A DNA stretch of 64,000 nucleotides from Nonomuraea angiospora (lineage in GTDB: Bacteria > Actinomycetota > Actinomycetes > Streptosporangiales > Streptosporangiaceae): contig NZ_JADBEK010000001.1 of the NCBI RefSeq assembly GCF_014873145.1, positions 12,152,001-12,216,000 on the forward strand, given 5' to 3'. The translations under genes were made by a program, and so were the position numbers. Each line of letters starts with the position of its first letter. Position 1 is the first letter of the stretch. The notes below the pieces were generated by a model, which saw only the letters and a list, made by a program, of their open reading frames with translations, was not told where the DNA came from and ran no database searches. Positions 7,443 to 15,848 of the stretch are shown here, piece by piece.

Positions 7443-10147
7443 CCGCATGGGAGACGGTGGTGGCGGCCATCGACACCGGAGACCCGCAGCGGGTCGCCGA
7501 ACGCGTGCTCGCCCTCGGCGAGCGCGAGCGCCGCGAGGTGGCCGCCCTGCTCCCCGCTCACATCGCCGTGGCCGAGGAGCGGGCCCATGCCCGGGACCTG
7601 GAGCGGTTCACCAGGCGGGAGCGCGAGAGCGAGGCCGCCTGGCGCGAGCACGTGCGCCGGGCCGAGCGCGCCGGCCGCACCGTCCACGAGTACGAGCGCT
7701 GGGAGTGGAACACCCCCTGGAACCCGCCCTGGCCGATGGAGCGCGAGGAGAACTGGGCCGGCTCCCTGCGGGTCGCGGGCGCGGCCACCATCGGCGGTGC
7801 GGCGGCCGTCGTGGCCTGGCTCAACCGCCGCGAGTTCCAGGAGCGCGGGGAGATGAGCGGCGCCACCACCGCGATCCTCGAAGGCGTCCTGTCCGCCCGC
7901 CCGGCCGCGTGGCAGGAGGACTTCGCCACCCGCGCCGCGCTCCGGCTGCGCCCGGCCCCCCGCCGGCGCCGCCGCCCGGACGAGACGGACGCGCTCGCCC
8001 TGGCCATGCTGCGCCGCACCGGCGTGGTCCCGCCCGAGCACGACCCCCTCGTGGTGGCCTGGGTACGCCGCCCGCCCGTCCGCGAGGACCCGCTGCTCGA
8101 CCACCTCCTGCCCCGGCTCTTCGAGGCGGAGGGCGTGGGCGCGGCGCTGCGTGGCGAGCGCGCGGAGCCGCCGGCGCGCGGCACGTGGCTGGCCACGCTC
8201 AAGAAGCTGGCCGGTCAGGGCCGCCGCGACCTGCTGCTCGACGGGTGCGTACGGCGCTTCCTGCGCGGTGGCGAGGCCGCCGACCTGCGCTTCTTCGTCC
8301 GCCTGCACGAGCTGCTCCAGCCGACCTCCGACGAGGTGAGCAAGCGCGCCGCCGACTACCTGCGGCTGCTGCCCGCCGCGCCCGGACCCGTCGCGGAGGC
8401 GGCGCTGCGCCACCTGCGCGGGCTCGACCACCTGGACCACGCCGACGTGTCGGAGGCGCTGCGGGCGCTGCTGTTCAGGCCGGAGCGCAAGCTGGTGACG
8501 GCCGGGCTGACCTGGCTCGACGCCGTCGCCCGCGCCTGGCCGGGCGACCTCGACGAGCTCGCGCCCGCGCTGGGATACGCCTTCGCCTGCGAGTCCGCCG
8601 ACGTGCAGGGGCGGGCGGTGCGGATCGCGGTCAAGCACGCCAAGCGGTTCACGCCGGTGGGGGCGCAGGCCCTGCGGGACTCGTTCGGGGTGCTGCCGCA
8701 CCAGCTCGGGGAGACCCTCGTGGCGGTGTTCGGCGGGGAGGCCGCCGAGGAGCCGCCGGAGCCCTTCACGCCCGCCGAGCTGCCGGCGCCGCGCTACGCC
8801 GAGGCGTTCCCCGCGCCGGTGGCCACGCCCGTGGAGCTGGGGCCGTGCTGGGGCGGATGGGAGTCCGCGGAGCTGTGGCTGGCGGGCGTCGTCCGGCTGC
8901 ACCACGACGACCGCGACGGGCTCGTGGCGAAGCTGTCGGAGTGGCGGCTGGGCCGCCGCTCGCACGAACGGCCGTGGCTGGACGTCTGGCAATGGTGCGA
9001 GGAGATCGCCCGGCTGATCCTGACGGGCGGCTCCCCGGCCGACGGGCTGCCCCGGGGCGGCGCGGTGTCGGCTCCGCACCTGTTCCTGCTGCGGCGGTGG
9101 GCCGAGGTCCACTCGGCGCTCCAGGGCGGCGCCCTCCCGCCGTACCTGCTGGCCGAGCCCACCGAGGGCACCGGGCACGTGGACGCCGGGGAGCTCGTGG
9201 CGCGGCTGGCGGGCTACGAGCGGTGCGGCGTCGAGGCCCTGCCGGCGGACCTGCAGCAGGCGCTGCTGCGGCTGCCGCGCGAGGTGGCGCCCGAGGTGGT
9301 GGCGCGGGCGCGGCTGCTCACCTCGGAGGCGGGGCGGGCGGCGGCCCGGTGGATGGACGGCGGCCGCCCCGAGCCGGTCACGGAGGTCGGCTGGCTCGCC
9401 TCCGGGCGGCTGGACCCCGGCGGCGAATACCGCGACGACCGGGAGCCGGCCGACACCCGGACCCCCGACCTGGCGCCCAGGATCCGGGTGGCGCCGACGG
9501 GGCTGCCGCTGGTCGACGAGCTGTTCACCGAGCCCGGCCGGCGGCGGGAAGGCCAGGACGGGCTGCTGCCGTGGTGGCCGTACGTGATGCCGTCCCACCG
9601 GGAGGTCGTCGCGCTGCACTTCCTCCCGCACCTGCTGTACGGGTGGCCGACGCAGGGGGCGGGGCCGCCCGAGGCGTACGCCCTCGCGCTGGCCGACGGC
9701 CCGTGGGGCGAGGGGATGGCGCTCGTGCCGGCGTTCCTGCTGGCCGACCCGTCCTGGTCGAAGCTGCCCGTGGTGCGGGCGGGCCTGGTGGTGGACCTGG
9801 CGGCCCGCGGCGACGGGGACGCCGAAGAGATCGGCCGGCAGCTCGGGCTGCTGCTGCGCAGGACGTGGCTCAAGCCCGGCCCGGTTCTCGAGACCCTGGA
9901 GAGCGCGGCAGAGCAGGGAGCGCACCGGGAGGTGTGGCGGATCATGACCGGGTTCCTGCCGGTGTTCCTGCCGGGGCCGGAGGAACGGCCGCACACCCGG
10001 CACACGCAGGTGCTCGCCTTCGCGCTGCGCACCGCCCGGTGGGCCGGAGCCCGGGGGCCGGTGCCCTGCGTGGCGGAGATCGCCGAGCGGCGGGCGTCGA
10101 ACAACTTCGTCCGCGAGGCCCGCCGCCTGCACACCTACCTGACGTGA
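7439..10147 (+). CDS. Large SWIM-partner protein (DUF6493-like), function unknown
   Basis: 902 residues, translationally coupled to the SWIM gene. I recognise no enzymatic motif. The N-terminal 90 residues are rich in Arg and Glu (RDLERFTRRERESEAAWREH), followed by repetitive helical segments resembling HEAT-like scaffolds, and by a conserved-looking C-terminal block (RIRVAPTGLPLVDELF, LPWWPYVMPSHREVVALHFLPHLL). I recall this as the DUF6493 family that accompanies SWIM proteins; this should be verified. No signal peptide. A plausible role is a scaffold in a SWIM/AAA complex, but this is inference. It ends 26 bp before a 52-bp palindrome shared with the convergent ATPase gene. Confidence 0.75.
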   Translation: MTAWETVVAAIDTGDPQRVAERVLALGERERREVAALLPAHIAVAEERAHARDLERFTRRERESEAAWREHVRRAERAGRTVHEYERWEWNTPWNPPWPMEREENWAGSLRVAGAATIGGAAAVVAWLNRREFQERGEMSGATTAILEGVLSARPAAWQEDFATRAALRLRPAPRRRRRPDETDALALAMLRRTGVVPPEHDPLVVAWVRRPPVREDPLLDHLLPRLFEAEGVGAALRGERAEPPARGTWLATLKKLAGQGRRDLLLDGCVRRFLRGGEAADLRFFVRLHELLQPTSDEVSKRAADYLRLLPAAPGPVAEAALRHLRGLDHLDHADVSEALRALLFRPERKLVTAGLTWLDAVARAWPGDLDELAPALGYAFACESADVQGRAVRIAVKHAKRFTPVGAQALRDSFGVLPHQLGETLVAVFGGEAAEEPPEPFTPAELPAPRYAEAFPAPVATPVELGPCWGGWESAELWLAGVVRLHHDDRDGLVAKLSEWRLGRRSHERPWLDVWQWCEEIARLILTGGSPADGLPRGGAVSAPHLFLLRRWAEVHSALQGGALPPYLLAEPTEGTGHVDAGELVARLAGYERCGVEALPADLQQALLRLPREVAPEVVARARLLTSEAGRAAARWMDGGRPEPVTEVGWLASGRLDPGGEYRDDREPADTRTPDLAPRIRVAPTGLPLVDELFTEPGRRREGQDGLLPWWPYVMPSHREVVALHFLPHLLYGWPTQGAGPPEAYALALADGPWGEGMALVPAFLLADPSWSKLPVVRAGLVVDLAARGDGDAEEIGRQLGLLLRRTWLKPGPVLETLESAAEQGAHREVWRIMTGFLPVFLPGPEERPHTRHTQVLAFALRTARWAGARGPVPCVAEIAERRASNNFVREARRLHTYLT

Positions 10148-10172
10148 CCGCCCCGTGATCGCCCCGTGACCG

Positions 10173-10224
10173 CCACGGGCCTGTACCTCTGGCCGGCGCG
10201 CCGGTCAGAGGTACAGGCCCGTGG
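10173..10224. terminator. 52-bp near-perfect palindrome, bidirectional terminator
   Basis: Arms of 19 nt (10173-10191 and 10206-10224) are exact reverse complements; the 14-nt centre itself contains the palindrome CCGGCGCGCCGG, leaving one mismatched pair in 26. It lies between two convergent genes and its right arm covers the stop codon and last codons of the minus-strand ATPase. A strong bidirectional rho-independent-type terminator of the actinobacterial kind, which lacks a T-run, is the simplest reading. Confidence 0.75.
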
Positions 10225-11314
10225 ACTCGTCGCCCGGCTGCGGGGTGAACTCGCGGCCCGCGCGCAGGGCGTACAGCTGGGCCAGCGTCGCGCCCGACGC
10301 GCTCACCCCGTTGGCGGAGCCCAGCCACGTGACGGCCTCCTCCTTGGTCAGCGGCCCGACCTCCACCTGCGCCAGGCAGCGGCCGGGGCGGACGACGGCC
10401 GGGTGGAGGCGGGCGAGGTCCTCGTTGGTGGTGATCGCCACCAGGACGTCCCGCCCCTGGCCGAGCAGGCCGTCGGTCAGGTTGAGCAGCCGCGAGAGCC
10501 CCTGGCCCGCCTGGGCCTTGGCGCCCGAGCTGATCAGCTCGTCGCAGTCCTCCAGGACGAGCAGCCGCCAGCGCTGCGCGTCCTCGTCGGAGTCGTAGCC
10601 GACGGCCACCTCCATCAGGTAGCCCGGCTCGTTGAACAGCCGCTCCGGGTCGAGCACGCAGTCCACCTGGCACCAGTCGTGCCACTGCTTGGCCAGCGTG
10701 CGCAGCAGCGTGGTCTTGCCGGTGCCCGGCTCGCCGTGCAGCAGGATCAGGCGGCCGTTGACGTCGGCGGGGGTGATCGACATCAGCCGGTCGAGGGCGG
10801 GGCGGACCTTGGCCGAGTAGTTCTTGGTGATCTCGTCCCAAGGTTGCGCCGTGATCGGCTTCTCCGAGCGGGTGCCGCCGTGCATGCCGCGCCACCAGAA
10901 GCCCATCTCGACGTGGTCCACCTCCGGCATGGCCTCTTCGGCGCCCTCGATGCTCTGCGCGAGCACGCTCTTGGCCAGCTCCTCGTCCACGGCCGTGACG
11001 CTGACCGTGGCCGTGCGGTTGCGATGACGCACGACGCGCAGGGTCCAGCCCTCGCCGGCGATCAGCCGCGACTCCGAGCCGTCCTCGACCCGCGCCGTGC
11101 GCAGCAGCCGGCCGTCGGCCGGGCTCAGCGGGGCGTCGGGGCGTACGCGCTCCAGATTGGCAAGGCGGGACCACGGTTGCGCACCCGTCGCGAACGGCGA
11201 CAGCGCCAAGGCGTCGATGACGTCGATGGCGGAGTCGGCGTCGTCGATCCAGATGTTCATGGGGAGCTCGGAAGACTCCCGGCTGGGGAACGGCACCTCC
11301 CTCATCACAGACAT
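10205..11314 (-). CDS. AAA family ATPase with DUF5925-type N-terminal domain
   Basis: 369 residues. Walker A is LLHGEPGTGKTTLLRTLAKQW (near 191-211), Walker B is LLVLEDCDEL (near 246-255), and an arginine-finger region follows in AVVRPGRCLAQVEV. The first 120 residues (IDDADSAIDVIDALALSPF...) match the domain I recall as DUF5925, found before AAA modules in actinobacteria. The ATPase probably remodels a partner protein. The start is uncertain: ATG 11314 and two later ATGs lack convincing ribosome sites. It converges on the SWIM operon, ending inside the shared terminator, and lies 66 bp downstream of a Ser/Thr kinase on the same strand, so it could be co-transcribed with it. Confidence 0.85.
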   Translation of the reverse strand: MSVMREVPFPSRESSELPMNIWIDDADSAIDVIDALALSPFATGAQPWSRLANLERVRPDAPLSPADGRLLRTARVEDGSESRLIAGEGWTLRVVRHRNRTATVSVTAVDEELAKSVLAQSIEGAEEAMPEVDHVEMGFWWRGMHGGTRSEKPITAQPWDEITKNYSAKVRPALDRLMSITPADVNGRLILLHGEPGTGKTTLLRTLAKQWHDWCQVDCVLDPERLFNEPGYLMEVAVGYDSDEDAQRWRLLVLEDCDELISSGAKAQAGQGLSRLLNLTDGLLGQGRDVLVAITTNEDLARLHPAVVRPGRCLAQVEVGPLTKEEAVTWLGSANGVSASGATLAQLYALRAGREFTPQPGDESTGLYL

Positions 11315-11380
11315 AACGTTAATGATCCAGCGTCCAGCCGTCACATGTCGAAGGGTTTTGCGGAAAATTCGGCGTATCGG

Positions 11381-12850
11381 TTAGGTCTTGCTCAGGGTGC
11401 CGGTCTGGGTGACGATGCCGGGGCCGGGCTCGTCCCGCCAGGTGTAGGAGACGGCGTCGCCCTGCTTGGCGAGCCAGACGGTGCCCGGGATGCAGCCGCC
11501 CTCCATCGCTTCCAGCGAGAACGTCAGCCGCGACGCCTCCACCTGGGTCAGCGTGATCGTGCCGCGGCAGCTCACGCCGGCGTCCTTCTCGCTCCACTGC
11601 GCGGTGGACGCGCCCGGCTTCAGCACCACGGTGTTCTCGGCCCCGTCGGTGTCCATGGGGTTGGTGCTCCGCGTCCGGCCCGTCCACGTCCCCGCGTAGG
11701 CGGCGGGGATCTTGAGCTTCCCGCCGGAGGCGGCGGGCGTCGTGCTGTCCGCGGACTCCGGTGGGGACTCCGGTCGGGACTCCGGTGGGGACTCCGGCGG
11801 GGTGGACGGTGCCGGGGACTCCGGAGGGACGGGCGAGGAGGAGTGGTCGCCCTGGTCGGCGAGCGAGGTCGGGGTGCGATCGGCGGAGAGCATCGTGACG
11901 ACGGCCGCGGCGAGGGCGACCAGGACCGCCAGCGCGCCGATGAGCAGGCCCCGCGAGCGGGTGCCCCCCGTCCCCTGGGTGGTGATCGCGGCCTGGGGGC
12001 GCGGCCCCGTGCCAAGGCTCTCGGGAACGGCGGGGCCCTGCGGGAGGTGGGCCGGCGGGGCGTTGGGGTTGACCAGGGACATCATCAGGTGCTGGGCCGT
12101 GGGCCGCCGCGACGGGTCCTTGACCAGGCAGGACGCGATCACCCCGCGCAGGCGTGGCGGCAGCTGCGCCAGGTCCGGCTCCACGTGGAGCACCCGGTGC
12201 AGCACGGCGGGCACGGTGTCCGCCCCGAACGGGCTCGTGCCCGTGGCCGCGAACAGCATCGACGAGGCCCACGCGAACACGTCGGAGGCGGGCGAGGCGG
12301 GCGAGCCGCCGATCTGCTCGGGCGCCAGGTAGGCGGGGGTGCCGATCAGGCCGGAGGTCATCGTGGCCGCCCCCTCGGCCCGGGCGATGCCGAAGTCCAC
12401 CACCCTGGGCCCGTCGGGCCCGAGCAGCACGTTGGCCGGCTTGAAGTCGCGGTGCACGATCCCGGCCGCGTGGATGGCGGCCAGGGCGGTGGCCGTGCCG
12501 ACCGCCAGGCGTTCGAGGTCGCCGCCGCGCAGGGGGCCGCGCTCGCGCACCCGGTCGGCCAGCGAGGGGCCGTCCACGAACTCGCTCACCACGAACGGCC
12601 GGGGCCCGTCGGCCGAGACGTCGAGGACCCGCGCGGTGCAGAAGGAGGCGATGCCCTCCAGCGCGTCCAGCTCGCGCGCCAGCCTGGCCCGCGTCTGCTG
12701 GTCGCCCGCGCTCAGCAACTTGATCGCGACCGGCTCGCCGGCGGCGGTCTGGGCGAGGTAGACCACGCCCTGCCCGCCCTCCCCGAGCCGGCCGGACAGG
12801 CGGTAGTCGCCCAGGGACGGCGGGTCGTCCGGTCGCAGGGGGCTCGCCAT
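11381..12850 (-). CDS. Membrane Ser/Thr protein kinase (PknB-like catalytic domain)
   Basis: 489 residues. The catalytic domain spans about 14-260: glycine loop GRLGEGGQGVVYLA, Lys44 in VAIKLL, HRDFKPANVL (133-142), DFG (152-154) and APEQ. A single transmembrane helix (GLLIGALAVLVALAAAVVTML, about 301-321) is followed by a Ser/Pro/Glu linker with repeats of PPES (TPPESPPESRPESPPES) encoded by a short tandem DNA repeat, then an extracytoplasmic domain with two cysteines (SCRGTITL, GGCIPGTVWL). The outer domain resembles none of PASTA or LGFP. ATG 12850 is the best start by alignment with the second kinase in this window; upstream ATG and GTG starts exist. Divergent from the channel gene; ligand unknown. 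Confidence 0.85.
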   Translation of the reverse strand: MASPLRPDDPPSLGDYRLSGRLGEGGQGVVYLAQTAAGEPVAIKLLSAGDQQTRARLARELDALEGIASFCTARVLDVSADGPRPFVVSEFVDGPSLADRVRERGPLRGGDLERLAVGTATALAAIHAAGIVHRDFKPANVLLGPDGPRVVDFGIARAEGAATMTSGLIGTPAYLAPEQIGGSPASPASDVFAWASSMLFAATGTSPFGADTVPAVLHRVLHVEPDLAQLPPRLRGVIASCLVKDPSRRPTAQHLMMSLVNPNAPPAHLPQGPAVPESLGTGPRPQAAITTQGTGGTRSRGLLIGALAVLVALAAAVVTMLSADRTPTSLADQGDHSSSPVPPESPAPSTPPESPPESRPESPPESADSTTPAASGGKLKIPAAYAGTWTGRTRSTNPMDTDGAENTVVLKPGASTAQWSEKDAGVSCRGTITLTQVEASRLTFSLEAMEGGCIPGTVWLAKQGDAVSYTWRDEPGPGIVTQTGTLSKT

Positions 12851-12944
12851 GGCCGATACGTTACCGGTCGCCATGCGCTGGTGAAGATCCACCGGTACCT
12901 TGGAGCGTTGGGCAAATCACACCTTAAGCGGAGGTATCGGGGAA

Positions 12945-14810
12945 GTGTCGAAGGCGACGTTCCGTGAACGGGCGCGTTACTGGTTCGACAACACCATGTC
13001 CAGGGGAACCGCCTCGTTGATCGGCTGGCTGGCCGTGGTGTCGGTGGGGCTGATCGTGGTCGTGGCCGGGCTCACGCTCTGGCTGGCGCCGAACGAGCCC
13101 GACGGTGTGAACGGCCCCGGACATGTGCTCTGGATCGCGCTCATGCACGCGCTGAACCCAGGCAAGCTCGCCAGTGACAAGGGCTCGACCGCGTACATGG
13201 CCGTGATGTTCGCCGGGTCGATCGGCGGCCTGTTCGTCGTCAGCATGCTCGTCGGCCTGCTGTCCAACGGGCTCAAGCAGAAGGTGGACCGCCTGCGCAG
13301 GGGGCGCTCGCGGATCGTCGAGTCCGGCCACACGGTGGTCCTCGGCTGGTCGGACCAGGTGTTCACGATCGTGGCCGAGCTGGTCAAGGCGCACGCCAGC
13401 CAGAAGGGCTCGGTCATCGCCGTCCTGGCCGACCGCGACAAGCTGGCCATGGAGGACGACATCCGCGAGGCCGTCGGGGACCTCGGCAGGACCCGGCTGG
13501 TCTGCCGCACCGGGCGGCCCACGGAGCCGCGCGACCTCGCGCTGATGAACCTGGCCACCGCCCGTTCGATCGTCGTGCTCTCGCCCGAGGGCGAGGACCC
13601 GGACGCGCACGTCATCAAGATCCTGCTCGCGCTGGCCAAGCGGCGCGGCGTCCACCCGCCGGTGGTCGCCGGGCTCGCCTCCAGCCGCAACATCGCCGCC
13701 GCCCGCCTGGCCGGCGGCGAGGACGTGCACCTCGTCGACTCCGACGACACCGCCTCCCGGCTCATCGTGCAGTCCTCGCGCCAGTCGGGCATGTCCGTCG
13801 TCTGCATGGACCTGCTGAACTTCGACGGCGGCGAGATCTACCTGCGCACGCCCAAGAAGCTCGTCGGCGTCACGTACGGGGAGGCGCTGCACGCCTACCA
13901 GACCGCCTCCGTCATCGGCCTGCGCCGGCCGACCGGCGTCGTGCTGAACCCGCCCATGGACACCGTCGTCAACGCCGACGACGAGGTCATCGTCATCGCC
14001 CACGACGACTCCCACATCCGCCTGGCCGCCGGCAAGCCGTCCATGGAGGAGTCCGCGATCGTCGAGGCGCAGGCGCCGCCCACCGAGCCCGAGCGCACGC
14101 TCCTGCTCAACTGGAACGGCCGGGCCGAGCAGATCGTCCGCTACCTCGACGGCTACGTGGCCCCCGGCTCGGTGCTGGAGATCGCCGCCGACCACCCCAA
14201 GGCCGGCACCGGCCTGGCGGGCCTGCGCAACCTCACCGTGAACGTCAAGGACTGCGACACCACCGACAGGTACGCCCTGGAGTCCCTCGGCGTCGGCCTC
14301 TTCCAGCACGTCATCGTGCTCTCCGACGACCGCTTCGCCGCCCACCACGCCGACACGCGCACGCTCATGACGCTGCTGCAGCTCCGCGACATGCAGAGCA
14401 CGCTCGGCGAGCACTACTCGATCGTCAGCGAGATGCACGACGAGAACAACCGGGCCCTGGCCGAGGTCACCGAGGCCGACGACATCGTGATCAGCGACAC
14501 CGTCATCGGCCTGCTGCTCGCCCAGCTCGCCGAGAACCGGCACCTGGCGGACGTGTTCGGCTACCTGTTCGACTCGCGCGGCTCGGAGATCTACCCCAGG
14601 CCCGCCGCCTCCTACGTCAAGACGGGGACGCGCGTGCACTTCGCCACGGTCGTGGAGTCGGCCAGGCGCAGGGGCGAGACCGCCATCGGCTACCGCAACG
14701 CCCTGGCGCGCAACGACCCGCCGCACTACGGCATCGTCCTCAATCCCGACAAGTCCGAGCCCGTCGTCCTGAACCACGGCGATTCGGTGATCGTCCTCGC
14801 CGAGCGCTGA
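12945..14810 (+). CDS. CASTOR/POLLUX-like ion channel with RCK (TrkA-N) domains
   Basis: 621 residues. Two transmembrane helices flank a pore-like segment (IGWLAVVSVGLIVVVAGLTLWL and AVMFAGSIGGLFVVSMLVGLL), followed by tandem Rossmann-type RCK regions, the first starting GHTVVLGWSDQVFTIVAEL and the second TLLLNWNGRAEQIVRYL. This is the architecture of the CASTOR/POLLUX-related (DUF1012) channels, which pass cations and are gated by cytoplasmic RCK rings. GTG 12945 is chosen because it begins just before the amphipathic RERARYWFDNTMS; an in-frame TTG at 12900 is possible. GGAGG precedes by ten bases. The neighbouring kinase is divergent from it; a regulatory link between them is only a possibility. 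Confidence 0.85.
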   Translation: MSKATFRERARYWFDNTMSRGTASLIGWLAVVSVGLIVVVAGLTLWLAPNEPDGVNGPGHVLWIALMHALNPGKLASDKGSTAYMAVMFAGSIGGLFVVSMLVGLLSNGLKQKVDRLRRGRSRIVESGHTVVLGWSDQVFTIVAELVKAHASQKGSVIAVLADRDKLAMEDDIREAVGDLGRTRLVCRTGRPTEPRDLALMNLATARSIVVLSPEGEDPDAHVIKILLALAKRRGVHPPVVAGLASSRNIAAARLAGGEDVHLVDSDDTASRLIVQSSRQSGMSVVCMDLLNFDGGEIYLRTPKKLVGVTYGEALHAYQTASVIGLRRPTGVVLNPPMDTVVNADDEVIVIAHDDSHIRLAAGKPSMEESAIVEAQAPPTEPERTLLLNWNGRAEQIVRYLDGYVAPGSVLEIAADHPKAGTGLAGLRNLTVNVKDCDTTDRYALESLGVGLFQHVIVLSDDRFAAHHADTRTLMTLLQLRDMQSTLGEHYSIVSEMHDENNRALAEVTEADDIVISDTVIGLLLAQLAENRHLADVFGYLFDSRGSEIYPRPAASYVKTGTRVHFATVVESARRRGETAIGYRNALARNDPPHYGIVLNPDKSEPVVLNHGDSVIVLAER

Positions 14811-14828
14811 AAACGTACAGTTTGCCGT

Positions 14829-15767
<939 letters not shown>

Positions 15768-15848
15768 GTAAAATCACCCAACTTCAGGACCTGTCCGCAT
15801 GCTCCGCGTTACGCTCGGTGGTCTCGACAGCGACTCTCGGAGCTCACC

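Noticed and set aside
7190..10132. 980-codon open frame on the minus strand
   Set aside because: Antisense shadow of the SWIM-partner gene; sequence is Arg/Pro/His-rich without domains, the usual result of GC-rich third positions.
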